Shown piece after piece: positions 35,355 through 44,773 of a stretch of 50,271 nt of DNA. Each line of letters opens with the position of its first letter. The first letter of the stretch is position 1. The notes beneath the pieces are model-generated. The model worked only from the letters and a program-made list of their open reading frames with translations. It had not been told where the DNA came from and did no database searches. The position numbers were made by a program, and so were the translations under genes. The DNA is from Mycobacteriaceae bacterium (GTDB lineage: Bacteria > Actinomycetota > Actinomycetes > Mycobacteriales > Mycobacteriaceae): the NCBI GenBank assembly GCA_017882745.1, contig JADGOX010000229.1, positions 1-50,271 of the forward strand. Reading direction: 5' to 3'.

Positions 35355-36881
35355 ATGACCGGCATCGCCGTGGCCTTCCCGGCGACCACAGTCGGCGAAC
35401 AGCGCCCAGGGCACCACCGCGTGCTCGTGTCTGTGCTGGTGTTTCTCGGCATGGTCGTCGCCGTGGTGAGCAGCCTCGGCGCCCCACTCGTGCCGACGAT
35501 CGCGATCGACTACGGCGTCTCGCTGAGCAACGCACAGTGGTCGCTGACGATCACGCTGCTCGCGGGCGCGATCTTCACCCCGGTTCTTGGACGTCTCGGC
35601 GACGGTCCACGCCGTCGGACCGTGATTCTCGGTGCGATGGGGCTTCTCGTGGCGGGAAGCGTGCTGGCCGCACTACCGGCCGGCTTCGCATTCTTGCTCG
35701 TGGGGCGTGCGCTGCAGGGTGTGGGACTGGGTCTCACACCGCTGGCGATGGCGGTGGCACGGGATCACCTTCCCGCGGATAAGGCGCGGTCCGCGGTGGC
35801 GACGCTGTCCATCACCACGGTCGCCGGGGTCGGCCTCGGCTATCCACTGACCGCACTCATCGCCCAGCACCTGGGCCTGCACGCGGCGTTCTGGGCTGCG
35901 GCAGGAGCAGGCACCGTGGTGCTCGCCTGCGCGGCACTCGTCATCCCGACCAGCTCACACCGCGCACACCGGAAGCTGGACGCCTCGGGCGCTGCGCTGC
36001 TCGGCGTGGGACTGGCGGCGTTGCTGGTCGCCGTGAGCGAAGGCGCACAATGGGGTTGGAGTTCAACCCAGCTGCTGGCGGCGGTGGGTATCGCAGTGCT
36101 GTCTCTCTCCGCCTGGGTGTGGCGCGAGCTGCACATTCCCTACCCCTTGGTGGATCTCCGGCTGCTTCGCAACCGCTCGGTCCTCACCGCCGACGTCACC
36201 GGCCTGGTCGCCGGCGTCGGCATGTACTTCCTGATGTCAATGGTCATCCTGTTCGTGCAGACGCCCACCAGCACCGGCTACGGCCTCGGCGCATCTGTCG
36301 TCGTCGGGGCGCTCGTCCTGGTCCCGTTCTCGGCCGCCAGCGTGGCCGCGAACAAGTTGTCACCGATCATCAGCAGGCGACTCGGGCCGAACCTGGTCAT
36401 CCCGGCCGGCGCGATGGCCTTCCTTGTCGCCATGCTGATGTTCTTGTTCGCCCGGCACAACCTGTGGCAGATCCTGATCGTGATGACGCTCGGCGGACTG
36501 GGCGTGGGCTGCACGTTCGCGGCGATGCCCGCGTTCATCGTTCGTGCGGTTCCCTCGCACGAAACCGGAAGTGCGCTCGGCGTCAACCAGGTGCTCAAGG
36601 TCGTCGGCGGCTCGCTCGGCAGCGCACTGACCGCGGGCATCCTCACCGCCCACACCCCGCCGAACACGCACTTCGCCACCAACAGCGGGTACACCGTCGC
36701 CGCCGTGATCGGTATCGGAATCTGGCTGTTGGCCGCAGTGCTCGGCTTGGTCCTTCCTGAGCGAGACAAGGGAAACGACGCACCGGAGCCGGCGGAGAGT
36801 CACCTCTCGGTCCAGGAGAGCGTCGATGCCAGTGCTGCGGCCGTGGCTCTGTACGAACCCGATGACGAGGACGAACGGTGA
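35355..36881 (+). CDS. MFS transporter, DHA2-like (14 transmembrane helices)
   Basis: Proton-driven exporter of the major facilitator superfamily. It is 508 residues, with hydrophobic helices spread along the whole length. Motif A-like GRLGDGPRRRTVIL follows TM2, and VGRALQGVGLGLTPLAMAVARDHLP fits the motif B/C region. An acidic hydrophilic C-terminus (EPDDEDER) ends the protein. The substrate is unknown; such pumps handle drugs, dyes or lipophilic compounds. The TetR gene follows with a 4-nt overlap (GTGA), so pump and regulator are made together. Confidence 0.88.
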   Translation: MTGIAVAFPATTVGEQRPGHHRVLVSVLVFLGMVVAVVSSLGAPLVPTIAIDYGVSLSNAQWSLTITLLAGAIFTPVLGRLGDGPRRRTVILGAMGLLVAGSVLAALPAGFAFLLVGRALQGVGLGLTPLAMAVARDHLPADKARSAVATLSITTVAGVGLGYPLTALIAQHLGLHAAFWAAAGAGTVVLACAALVIPTSSHRAHRKLDASGAALLGVGLAALLVAVSEGAQWGWSSTQLLAAVGIAVLSLSAWVWRELHIPYPLVDLRLLRNRSVLTADVTGLVAGVGMYFLMSMVILFVQTPTSTGYGLGASVVVGALVLVPFSAASVAANKLSPIISRRLGPNLVIPAGAMAFLVAMLMFLFARHNLWQILIVMTLGGLGVGCTFAAMPAFIVRAVPSHETGSALGVNQVLKVVGGSLGSALTAGILTAHTPPNTHFATNSGYTVAAVIGIGIWLLAAVLGLVLPERDKGNDAPEPAESHLSVQESVDASAAAVALYEPDDEDER

Positions 36882-37438
36882 CAAGGGTGCACACGCGGCG
36901 TCGCGACTCGGCACGCAGCAAACGTGAGCTGCTGGACGCCGCAGCAGCCTTGTTCACCGAACAGGGTTTCGACCGCACCACGGTGCGCGAGATCGGGGAA
37001 CGGGCGGGGATCGACCCGGCGCTCATCGCCCGCTACTTCGGTGGCAAGGTCGGCTTGTACGTCGAGACGCTGCGCAGTTCCGCTGAAGCCGGTGTGCCGG
37101 ACATCCTCCAACCGGGTCGGCTCGGCGAGGTGCTGGACAAGGTCCGAGGTGCGGGGACGAGTCCTATCATGCAGGCGGCGGTGCGGTCCCACGATGACCC
37201 TGCAGTGCAGAATGCCGCCCGCGCCACCATCGCGACCCGACTCACTGATCCACTCGCTGCACGGATGGAACAGGCGGGACTCCCCCATGCCCGGCTTCGT
37301 GCCGAGCTCGCCGTTGCGGCCCTGGCCGGTGTGGCGCTGGGCAGAACCTCGGGCGTGTTCGCGGACTTGAGCGCCGCATCGGATGCCGATGTGGTGGAAC
37401 TCACGACGAAGGTGCTGGGCGCCCTGCTCGACCACTGA
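36878..37438 (+). CDS. TetR-family transcriptional repressor (exporter-associated)
   Basis: 186 residues. The N-terminal HTH is typical: RSKRELLDAAAALFTEQGFDRTTVREIGERAGIDPALIARYFGGKVGLYVETL split over residues 13-65. The C-terminal ligand domain resembles the TetR_C class seen with QacR-like regulators (SHDDPAVQNAARATIATRLTDPLAARM). Coupled to the MFS gene by a 4-nt overlap. Probable target: the inverted repeat at 35313-35343, controlling the exporter and possibly the divergent acyl-CoA ligase. Confidence 0.9.
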   Translation: MTRVHTRRRDSARSKRELLDAAAALFTEQGFDRTTVREIGERAGIDPALIARYFGGKVGLYVETLRSSAEAGVPDILQPGRLGEVLDKVRGAGTSPIMQAAVRSHDDPAVQNAARATIATRLTDPLAARMEQAGLPHARLRAELAVAALAGVALGRTSGVFADLSAASDADVVELTTKVLGALLDH

Positions 37439-37475
37439 GAACATGGTCACGGCGGCGAAGGTGGTCGGGCGGCGG

Positions 37476-39182
37476 TCAGCTCCTCAGAGAGGGCCCAGAG
37501 CCGGGCGGTGTCAGCGACGCGAAGTCCAGGGTGGTGATCTGCGGCCGGCTCACCTTGCCGGTGGCATTGCGCGGCAGGCTTTCCGTCGACAGCACCCACC
37601 GGGTGGGCACCTTGTACCTGGCAATGCGTTCGGCCATGAACGCGGTCAGCTCCTGCACAGTCACCGTGATTTCGGCCGACACGGCATCCTTTGCAGTGAC
37701 GACGACTGCGGCGACCTCTTGGCCGAGGTCCTGGTTCGGAAGACCGACGACGATGCACTCCCGCACGGCGGGATGATCGATCAGCACGTTCTCGACCTCC
37801 GCCGGGTAGACGTTCTCCCCCGCCCGGATGATGAGGTCAGAGCGGCGACTGCTCATCCGCAGGTGACCGTCAATGATCGTGCCGAGGTCACCGGTCCGCA
37901 GCCAGCGGTTTTCGTCGATGGCCCCTGCGGTGGCTTCGGGGTCGTTCCAGTAGCCCAGCATCACCAGCGGACCGCGCAGGCAGATCTCACCCTCGACGCC
38001 TTCCGGCACGGGGTTTCCCAGCTCATCGCGGATTTCCACATGCATGGTGACCACCGGGGTCCCCACGGAGTCGGCGTACTTCGCCAGGTCCGCTGCGGTG
38101 GCCAGCGTGGCAGCCGTAGTCGACTCGGTGAGCCCGTAGGTCGTGCCCAGCGACTTGCCCGCGACCGGAAGGACGGCGCGAAGGCCCACCTTGAGGGCTT
38201 CCGAGGACGGCGCGGACCCCAAGGAGATGTTCTTCAACGAGGACAGGTCGTACGCCGAGAGGTCGCCGTGTTCGATCAGACGGTTGGCCATGGTCGGAAC
38301 GGCCCCCCACTGGGTGATGCGTTCCCGCTCGATGAGCCGCAGCACTCGGTCGATGTCGAAGCGACCCGTGGAGATGACCGCGGTGTCACCCAAGGCCAAG
38401 CGCGGCACGGCCAGGTTGTGCAGAGACATTATGTGGAACAGGGGGGCCGTCAGCAGAAACCGGCGCGTCGACTGCCGAGCACCCAAGGCCGCCGCCACCG
38501 CATCGTTGACCCTGAAGTAGTCGACTGCGGCAACGATGTTTCGGTGGGAATGCGTAGCCCCCTTGGCCCGCCCGGTCGTTCCGCTGGTGTAGAGGATGAC
38601 CGCCGGGTCGTCCTCCACGACAGTGCATTCGGGCAGGCTGGCGTCGGGGTGGGACAGGCTCAGTCGAGGAATGTCCTGCTCCGTCGACAGCACCGGCACG
38701 TCGACCTCACCGAGCAGCTCACGTCGTGGTGCGTCGGCGACCACCATCGACGGCGTGCTGTGCGCCATGCCGTACGCGATCTCGCGCGCAGACCACAGCG
38801 AGTTCATCCCCACCACGATCGCACCGAGAGCAGTGGTTGCCCAGAACGCGATGACCCACTCGGCGTTGTTTGCCGAGAGGATCGCTACCCGATCACCCTT
38901 CTTGATCCCGTGGTCCGCACGCATCGCGCGGCTCAACGAGGCGACGCGCGCCAGGTGCTCGTTGAAGCTCAGCCGCAGCTCGTCGCAGACGAGGTACTCC
39001 CGGTCCCCGTAGCCGGCGGACTCCACCAGCAGCGCATGCAGAGAACCGTGCCGGTTCTTGAACACCTGCATGCTGTGGCCCAGGACGTCCTCCTCGACAA
39101 CCTCGAACCGCTCACCCGGTCCGGTCACCTGGGCCAGCGCCTCGGCGCGGGGGTCCTGTACTGCGCCCTGGACGGTCATCAT
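37476..39182 (-). CDS. Acyl-CoA synthetase (AMP-binding, FadD-type)
   Basis: 568 residues, ANL superfamily. P-loop YTSGTTGRAKGATHSH, TYGLTESTTAATLA (A5), WLRTGDLGTIIDGHLRMSSRRSDLIIRAGENVYPAEVE in pieces (A7-A8) and the catalytic lysine in LPRNATGKVSR (A10). The roughly 50-residue N-terminal extension before the core is longer than in the neighbouring ligase. Convergent with the TetR gene (37 nt apart). The PIG-L deacetylase gene ends 25 nt upstream on the same strand, suggesting cotranscription. The acid activated is unknown. Confidence 0.9.
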   Translation of the reverse strand: MMTVQGAVQDPRAEALAQVTGPGERFEVVEEDVLGHSMQVFKNRHGSLHALLVESAGYGDREYLVCDELRLSFNEHLARVASLSRAMRADHGIKKGDRVAILSANNAEWVIAFWATTALGAIVVGMNSLWSAREIAYGMAHSTPSMVVADAPRRELLGEVDVPVLSTEQDIPRLSLSHPDASLPECTVVEDDPAVILYTSGTTGRAKGATHSHRNIVAAVDYFRVNDAVAAALGARQSTRRFLLTAPLFHIMSLHNLAVPRLALGDTAVISTGRFDIDRVLRLIERERITQWGAVPTMANRLIEHGDLSAYDLSSLKNISLGSAPSSEALKVGLRAVLPVAGKSLGTTYGLTESTTAATLATAADLAKYADSVGTPVVTMHVEIRDELGNPVPEGVEGEICLRGPLVMLGYWNDPEATAGAIDENRWLRTGDLGTIIDGHLRMSSRRSDLIIRAGENVYPAEVENVLIDHPAVRECIVVGLPNQDLGQEVAAVVVTAKDAVSAEITVTVQELTAFMAERIARYKVPTRWVLSTESLPRNATGKVSRPQITTLDFASLTPPGSGPSLRS

Positions 39183-39207
39183 GGGTCCTTTCGCTCTCGA
39201 CGGATTG

Positions 39208-39990
39208 TCAGGGGGCCGAGAGCGTCAGTGCGTTTTCCGTGAGACCAGGCTGTGCGTTGCGCTTGCGGAACCACTCCATACCGAAGGCGGCGGTGAGCTG
39301 CTCGGGCGGCATGGCCAGGAACGGGCCGAAGTCACCGATCTGCGAGGCGTACGTGAGCATCGCCGCACGCTTTGCCGTCATCACCGCGCTGACGTCCACG
39401 GCCGTGGTCAGCTCCGAGGCCGGCAGGCCGAAGCTATCGACGTCCGGAAGCGCCGTCTCCTGCGACCACTGCGAGTTCATGGCCAGCATCATGCGCACCT
39501 GATCACGGTTCGTGGTCGCCTCGTAAACGTGCGGTACCCCAGCCATCTCAGCGGCGCGCACCCCCACGTGGTGCACCTGGATGTGGTCGGGGTGGCCATA
39601 GTTGCCATGCGGGTCATACACGGTGAGCACCTCCGCACCTTCCTCACGCAGCACCGCAGCCAGCGCGCCGGCCGCCTGCTCGATGTTCGCCCTGGCGAAG
39701 GCCTCCGGATTGTGATTGCCGGCGGTGCCCGCCATGCCGGAGTCGGCGTAGCCCAGCATCACCAGTCGATGAACGCCGAGGACAGCGACCGACTCCGCGA
39801 GCTCGCGCCGGCGCCGCTCCACCAGAGGCTCGCCTGCGGCGAGCAGTCCCTCCGGTACCTCTCCCAGCGCTCCGTCCGTGGCGGTTACCACCACCACACG
39901 GTGCCCGGCGTCCGCAGCCAGCCGCATCACTCCACCGGTGGTGAACACTTCGTCATCAGGATGGGCATGGAAACACACCAACACACTCAC
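39208..39990 (-). CDS. PIG-L/LmbE-family deacetylase
   Basis: Zinc-dependent N-deacetylase fold of the GlcNAc-PI de-N-acetylase family, which in actinobacteria includes MshB and Mca of mycothiol metabolism. It is 260 residues. The zinc motif AHPDDE opens the protein (residues 9-14), and the third ligand is in DPHGNYGHPDHIQVHHVG. The substrate is not evident: overall sequence does not let me assign MshB or Mca, and no mycothiol gene is adjacent. Situated between two acyl-CoA ligase genes on the same strand. Confidence 0.85.
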   Translation of the reverse strand: MSVLVCFHAHPDDEVFTTGGVMRLAADAGHRVVVVTATDGALGEVPEGLLAAGEPLVERRRRELAESVAVLGVHRLVMLGYADSGMAGTAGNHNPEAFARANIEQAAGALAAVLREEGAEVLTVYDPHGNYGHPDHIQVHHVGVRAAEMAGVPHVYEATTNRDQVRMMLAMNSQWSQETALPDVDSFGLPASELTTAVDVSAVMTAKRAAMLTYASQIGDFGPFLAMPPEQLTAAFGMEWFRKRNAQPGLTENALTLSAP

Positions 39991-40070
39991 GAACGCATGT
40001 TCGCACAGAACCTCACGACGTGCGCCAAGGCCCCGTCCAAGGGCTGGCCGTGACAGCTCGGCTTCGGTGG

Positions 40071-41732
40071 TTAGACGCTGAGGAAGCGTTGGCGGGCGTG
40101 GGTGCGGAACTCGTCGTCGAGCTCATCCTTGTGGGCCTCGGTCATCAGCGCGTACGCCGGGTCACCCCGACCGACCCACCGAAAGACCGGATCAACGCCC
40201 CGCCAACGGTCGGCTTGCAGGTCGCGCTTGAGGACCTTGTTGGAGCCGGTCACGGGCAGGTTCGTCGACACCCGCACGAAGCGCGGTGCGGCCTTCGTAC
40301 CCAGATCTGCCTGCGTGCCCAGGAACGCGGCGAACTCCTCTGGCTCGAAGTCAGCCAGGTCGGAGACCTCGATCGCGGCCATCACCTGGTCCCCCGACCG
40401 TGGGTCCGGGACGGCGTACACACCAGTTGCGATCACCTTGGGGTGGCGCCGCACGATGCGCTCGATCACCAGCGCCGAGGTGTTCTCACTGTCGACCCGA
40501 ATCCAGTCACCCTTGCGGCCGGCGAAGTAGATGAACCCGGCCTCGTCGATGTATCCGAGGTCTCCGGTCCAGTACCAACCGTGCTTGATCTTGTCCGTGA
40601 TCGCATCCTCGTTCTTGTAGTACCCCTCGAAACGTGCGGCACCGGCCTTGTCGACCATCTCACCGATGGCTTCATCCGGGTTGAGCACGCGTCCGTGCTC
40701 ATCGAGCACCGCACGCGCCCGCTCCGCACGGGTGTCCGGGTCGACGATGACGATGTTCTCGTTCGCGGGGCGGCCCAGTGCACCCTCGGGTGCGACCGGG
40801 TCCAAGATGACCGAACCCCCGCCTTCACTCGATCCGTACCCCTCGAACAGCTCCGCACCGAAACGCCGCACGAACTCCGCCTTGTCCTCGGGCGAGGCCT
40901 CGGTGCCGAAACCGCGCACCAGGGTGTTGTCGAAGTCGTCGGGAGCCACCGGGGTCGCCATCAGATAGGCCAACGCCTTGCCCACGTAGGTGAAGAAGGT
41001 GGCACCGAAGAATCGCACGTCGGGCAGGAAGCCGGAGGCCGAAAACTTGCGGGTGAGGCAGACAGTCGCCCCGTTGGCCAGCGCCGGAGCCCACAGCGCC
41101 ATCAGCGCGTTGCCGTGGAACAAGGGCATGCAGCAGTAGTCCACGTCTTCGCGAACGTGGCCGTACTTCTTGCTGATCGAGTACGCCAGTCGCGCCAGCC
41201 GCCCCTGGCTGCAGCGCACCGCTTTGGACGTGCCCGTGGTGCCGGAGGTGAACAGCAACAGGAACAGTGTCGAGGGATCCACCGCTGGGTCCACGACCGG
41301 CTGCTCGACCGCATGCGTCGACACCCGGCTGGCGTAACGCGGGTCGTCGACCAAGATGAATCGATCCTCGGTCAGTCCCAGGTCGAGGCCCGCAAGCTGG
41401 GTCCTGCCCGCGGCATCAGTGATGATCAGCTGGCAGTCGACGTAGCGAAGCTCGGCCTCGAGCTCAGCACCCCGGCGGGTCGGGTTGATTCCGACGATCG
41501 TGGCTCCGCTCAGTGCGGCGCCACCCAGCCAGAAGAGATACTCGGGGGTGTTCTCCAACAGCACCCCGATGTGGAACGGACCGCCCTGACGCAGGCTCGA
41601 GCCGAAGGCCCCGCGGGCAGCGCTCTCCCGCACCACCTCGTCCCAGCTCCAGTCCCGATCCCGGGTCCGCACACCGAGATGCTCGTCCCCCAGGCGTTCA
41701 AGCAACATCTGGGCAATCGTGGAGTGTTCCAA
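40071..41732 (-). CDS. Acyl-CoA synthetase, FadD17-like
   Basis: 553 residues. Resembles mycobacterial FadD17/FadD1: HIGVLLENTPEYLFWLGGAAL, NPTRRGAELEAEL, FTSGTTGTSKAVRCS (the P-loop lacks the usual KPKG), MPLFHGNALM, EGYGSSEGG and YFAGRKGDWIRVDSEN. The C-terminal lysine motif is PVTGSNKVLKRDL. In M. tuberculosis FadD17 is linked to fatty acid or sterol side-chain use; extending this is inference. It precedes the PIG-L gene by 80 nt and is divergent from tesB. Confidence 0.9.
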   Translation of the reverse strand: MEHSTIAQMLLERLGDEHLGVRTRDRDWSWDEVVRESAARGAFGSSLRQGGPFHIGVLLENTPEYLFWLGGAALSGATIVGINPTRRGAELEAELRYVDCQLIITDAAGRTQLAGLDLGLTEDRFILVDDPRYASRVSTHAVEQPVVDPAVDPSTLFLLLFTSGTTGTSKAVRCSQGRLARLAYSISKKYGHVREDVDYCCMPLFHGNALMALWAPALANGATVCLTRKFSASGFLPDVRFFGATFFTYVGKALAYLMATPVAPDDFDNTLVRGFGTEASPEDKAEFVRRFGAELFEGYGSSEGGGSVILDPVAPEGALGRPANENIVIVDPDTRAERARAVLDEHGRVLNPDEAIGEMVDKAGAARFEGYYKNEDAITDKIKHGWYWTGDLGYIDEAGFIYFAGRKGDWIRVDSENTSALVIERIVRRHPKVIATGVYAVPDPRSGDQVMAAIEVSDLADFEPEEFAAFLGTQADLGTKAAPRFVRVSTNLPVTGSNKVLKRDLQADRWRGVDPVFRWVGRGDPAYALMTEAHKDELDDEFRTHARQRFLSV

Positions 41733-41802
41733 CGCCGTATCTCCCGTCAGGACGCGCCCATGCGCGTTCGGCTTCAGCAGTGGTCAGTTCTACTCGACAT
41801 CC

Positions 41803-41823
41803 ATCTGTACGGACAGATTGTCC
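41803..41823. promoter_or_regulatory. Overlapping inverted repeats between fadD17-like gene and tesB
   Basis: In this 241-nt gap, ATCTGT-ACGG-ACAGAT (41803-41818) overlaps GGACA-GAT-TGTCC (41811-41823), both with perfect arms. The site is 71-91 nt upstream of the FadD17-like start and suits a dimeric repressor such as a TetR. No regulator gene is directly adjacent, so the binding protein is unknown. Confidence 0.4.
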
Positions 41824-41895
41824 GGGAGGTTTCCCTAGATTCCACCGGCACCATGCGCGCGCAGTCCGCCCACCCAGCTCCAGGCACGTTTTCTG

Positions 41896-41965
41896 TGACC
41901 TGCGTGCGGGTTCCGACGACGATGTGGTGAACTAACGAACTGACCTGCGTGTGCACCGACGACGA
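41896..41965. repeat. Imperfect direct repeat in the tesB leader
   Basis: TGACCTGCGTG and CCGACGACGA occur together at 41896-41922 and again at 41941-41965, separated within each copy by 6 and 4 nt. The copies start 45 nt apart and the second runs into the tesB Shine-Dalgarno (GACGAGGAGA). Purpose unknown. Confidence 0.6.
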
Positions 41966-41973
41966 GGAGATCC

Positions 41974-42804
41974 GTGGCACCCATCGGTGAAGTTCTGACG
42001 GTCGAGCAGGTCGAGGAAAACGTCTTTCGTGGCAGCTCACCGAACACCACCATGCAACGCACCTTTGGCGGTCAGGTCGCCGCGCAGGCCCTGGTTGCCG
42101 CGGTGCACACAGTCCGCGAAGGCATGGTGGTGCATTCCCTTCACGGGTACTTCCTCCGCCCCGGCCAACCCCAGGTGCCGACGATCTACCTGGTCGACCG
42201 GGTACGCGACGGTCGTTCTTTCGTCACCCGACGGGTCACCGGGATGCAGAACGACAAGGCCATCTTCTCGATGTCCGCGTCCTTCCACGTTCAGGACGAG
42301 GGGCCCGAGCACCAGGACGAGATGCCCGAGGTGTCCCCGCCCGACTCGCTGCCTGACGTCGCCGGCTCGTCCGATCCGATTGCTACGTGGTTCCAGAACG
42401 AATGGCCCGACTGGGACATCCGGATGGTCCCCAAGGCCGACATGCATTCCCGCCCGGGGGTGGCGGCGCAGCAGCAGGTGTGGTTCCGCTACCGCCACCC
42501 ACTCCCCGCCGACCCTGTGTTCCACGTGTGCGTGCTGGCCTACATGAGCGACATGACCCTGCTGGGATCGGCACGGGTTCCCCACCCGGATGCACACACA
42601 CAGGGCGCGTCGCTGGACCACGCGCTGTGGTTCCTGCGGCCCTTTCGCGCAGACGAGTGGCTGCTCTACGACCAGACCTCCCCCTCGGCGGGTTTCGGCC
42701 GGGCGTTGACCCAGGGCCGGATCTTCGACGAGGCCGGCCACATGGTCGCCGCCGTGGTGCAGGAAGGGCTCATGCGCACGGTGCGCTCCCCCGACGCCGG
42801 CTGA
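41974..42804 (+). CDS. tesB: Acyl-CoA thioesterase II (TesB-type)
   Basis: Hydrolyses acyl-CoA to free acid and CoA. It is 276 residues forming a double hotdog fold. FRGSSPNTTMQRTFGGQVAAQAL and HSLHGYFLRPGQPQVPTIYLV mark the N-terminal hotdog; SLDHALWFLRPFRADEWLLY and SAGFGRALTQGRIFDEAGHMVA (split) mark the C-terminal one, including the Asp/Gln/Thr active-site regions. GTG start with GACGAGGAGA ahead. Ends 8 nt from the convergent acyl-CoA dehydrogenase gene. Confidence 0.95.
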   Translation: MAPIGEVLTVEQVEENVFRGSSPNTTMQRTFGGQVAAQALVAAVHTVREGMVVHSLHGYFLRPGQPQVPTIYLVDRVRDGRSFVTRRVTGMQNDKAIFSMSASFHVQDEGPEHQDEMPEVSPPDSLPDVAGSSDPIATWFQNEWPDWDIRMVPKADMHSRPGVAAQQQVWFRYRHPLPADPVFHVCVLAYMSDMTLLGSARVPHPDAHTQGASLDHALWFLRPFRADEWLLYDQTSPSAGFGRALTQGRIFDEAGHMVAAVVQEGLMRTVRSPDAG

Positions 42805-42812
42805 TCAGATCC

Positions 42813-43958
42813 CTACCAGCCCCACTGCTTGGCCGCAAGGTCGACCATGATCTCGCGCGCTCCGCCGCCGATGGACAGGATGCGGGAGTCGCGGTAGTGC
42901 CGCTCCACCTCGGCCTCCCGCATGTATCCCATCCCGCCGTGCAGCTGGACCGCCTCGTTGACGACGAAGTCCGCCGCGTCGCACGCGGTGTTCTTGGCGA
43001 TGCAGACCGCTCCGATGTCGGTCTCCCCGGCGGCGACTCGCACCGCGAGCTCACGGGTATAGGTCCGGGCGAGCTCCGTGCGTTGGCGCATCTCGACCAG
43101 CTTGTGCCGTACCACCTGTCGGGTGATCAGCGGACGGCCGAAGGTCTGGCGGTCGCGAGCCCAGGCCAGGGTCAGATCGAGGCAGCGCTGCGCAGTGGCA
43201 TATGCCTGTACGGCGAGGGAGATCCGCTCGTGCTGGAACTGCTGCGCGATCTGGATGAACCCGGAGTTCTCCGCGCCGACCAGGTTGCCGACGGGCACCC
43301 GGACGTCGACGAAGGACAGCTCCCCGGTGTCCGAGCAGTGCCAACCCATCTTCTCCAGGCGCCTGGCGGTGAACCCCGGTGTGTCGGTGGGGATCACGAG
43401 CAGACTGATGCCGCCGAATCCTGGCTCGCCGGTGCGCACCGCGGTCGTGATGAAGTCGGCGCGGGTGCCGGAGGTGATGTACGTCTTGGCGCCGTTGACG
43501 ACGAAGTGATCACCGTCGCGCTTGGCCGTGGTGCGCAGCCGCGCCACGTCGGAACCACCGTCGGGTTCAGTGATCCCCAGCGCCCCGATGAAGTCCCCGG
43601 CCAGGGTGGGTCGCACGAATTTGTCGATCTGCGCGGGATCGGCAGCAGCCACGATATGCGGGAGGGCAATGCCGTGCGTGAACAGTCCCGCGGCGAGCCC
43701 GGAGCTTCCCCCTGCCTGGATGATCTCCTCGCTGAGGATCACGCCGTCGACCAGGTCACCGCCGGCCCCGCCCACTGACTCCTCGAAGCCGATGCCCATC
43801 AGGCCCTGCTCCGCAGCACGCTTGTGCAGGCTGCGGGGCAGCTCGCCGGCACGCTCCCAGTCCGCGAGGTGCGGAACGACCTCACGTTCGACGAAGGTGT
43901 GAATCGTCGCCCGGAGCTCTTGGCGCTCCGGGGTGGCGAATGCGGCGTTGACGCTCAC
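42813..43958 (-). CDS. Acyl-CoA dehydrogenase (FadE-type)
   Basis: FAD-dependent alpha,beta-desaturation of an acyl-CoA. 381 residues from the GTG at 43958, which overlaps the next gene's stop by 4 nt and has GAGGAG upstream; the frame itself opens at 44051. FAD/substrate motif [31 protein letters not shown], and the C-terminal [20 protein letters not shown] are standard. It closes a TetR-TIGR03084-FadE mini-operon. Substrate unknown, but the surrounding ligases and thioesterase indicate fatty acyl or similar acids. Confidence 0.94.
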   Translation of the reverse strand: MSVNAAFATPERQELRATIHTFVEREVVPHLADWERAGELPRSLHKRAAEQGLMGIGFEESVGGAGGDLVDGVILSEEIIQAGGSSGLAAGLFTHGIALPHIVAAADPAQIDKFVRPTLAGDFIGALGITEPDGGSDVARLRTTAKRDGDHFVVNGAKTYITSGTRADFITTAVRTGEPGFGGISLLVIPTDTPGFTARRLEKMGWHCSDTGELSFVDVRVPVGNLVGAENSGFIQIAQQFQHERISLAVQAYATAQRCLDLTLAWARDRQTFGRPLITRQVVRHKLVEMRQRTELARTYTRELAVRVAAGETDIGAVCIAKNTACDAADFVVNEAVQLHGGMGYMREAEVERHYRDSRILSIGGGAREIMVDLAAKQWGW

Positions 43959-44773
43959 TGCTGTTGCTCCTCTGATGGTTCGGCCGTCTGCGCTCGTGGT
44001 GGGCGTCCGCCGCCAGGGGGGCCGGCGAAGGCCTGCGCGATGGGCAGCCACGCCGCTGCCCCCTCGCCGGTCGTCTGCAACGCGAGTTCGTCGGGGTGGC
44101 GTCGCTGCGTGACGAGCTGACAGAAGTCCAGCGCCGGTCCGCGCACCAGTTCGGTGTCGGACTCACCCCAGCTCCACACGTCCCCGTTCGGCGCGGACAG
44201 CTCCACCCGGACGTCTGCCGCTGGTACCGGAAGTCCGTTGAGCAGGAAGGCGAATCCCCGTGTGCGCACGCCGATGTGACAGACGTGACGCAGCCGGTCG
44301 GTCGGTTGGCGGACCTGCCCGAGGGCGTCAGCAACGTCCTGACCATGGGCCCAGGTTTCCATCAGCCGTGCGGTGGCCATGGATGTCGGGCTCATCGGCG
44401 GTCCAAACCAGGGCAGTTTGTCTCCCTTTCCCTTCGCCCCCAGCGCAGCGATGAGCTCCTGTCGCATGCTTCGCCAGTGTGCGAGCAGCTGCGCGGGCGG
44501 CACCGCCGCTCCCTCCGCGGCCGCGTCGTCGACAAAGCCCGTCGGATCTGCGGCTGCTGTCTGCAGAGCCGCGGCGAACGCGTCCTCATCCGTGGCGGCG
44601 AGCAGCGAGGTCTGGTCGGTCCACGCGAGATGGGCGATCTGGTGAGCAATCGTCCAGCCCTCCGCGGGCGTGGCCCGCGCCCACCCCGCACGGTCAAGGC
44701 CCGCGACACGGGAGTCCAGATCGTCGTTCTCTGCTGCCAGATCGGCCAGCACCTGCTGCAGTGCACTTGTCAT
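43955..44773 (-). CDS. TIGR03084-type DinB/maleylpyruvate-isomerase-like protein
   Basis: 272 residues from the ATG at 44773, which shares a base with the TetR stop (TAATG). The N-terminal four-helix DinB-like fold holds possible metal ligands in [14 protein letters not shown] and [10 protein letters not shown]. The C-terminal region ([25 protein letters not shown] split) resembles the SCP-like half of mycothiol-dependent isomerases. Members of this family are often beside acyl-CoA dehydrogenases. Catalytic role unproved; thiol-dependent chemistry on an acyl-CoA-derived metabolite is an inference. Ends in a Glu/Gln run (EPSEEQQQ). Confidence 0.75.
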   Translation of the reverse strand: MTSALQQVLADLAAENDDLDSRVAGLDRAGWARATPAEGWTIAHQIAHLAWTDQTSLLAATDEDAFAAALQTAAADPTGFVDDAAAEGAAVPPAQLLAHWRSMRQELIAALGAKGKGDKLPWFGPPMSPTSMATARLMETWAHGQDVADALGQVRQPTDRLRHVCHIGVRTRGFAFLLNGLPVPAADVRVELSAPNGDVWSWGESDTELVRGPALDFCQLVTQRRHPDELALQTTGEGAAAWLPIAQAFAGPPGGGRPPRAQTAEPSEEQQQ

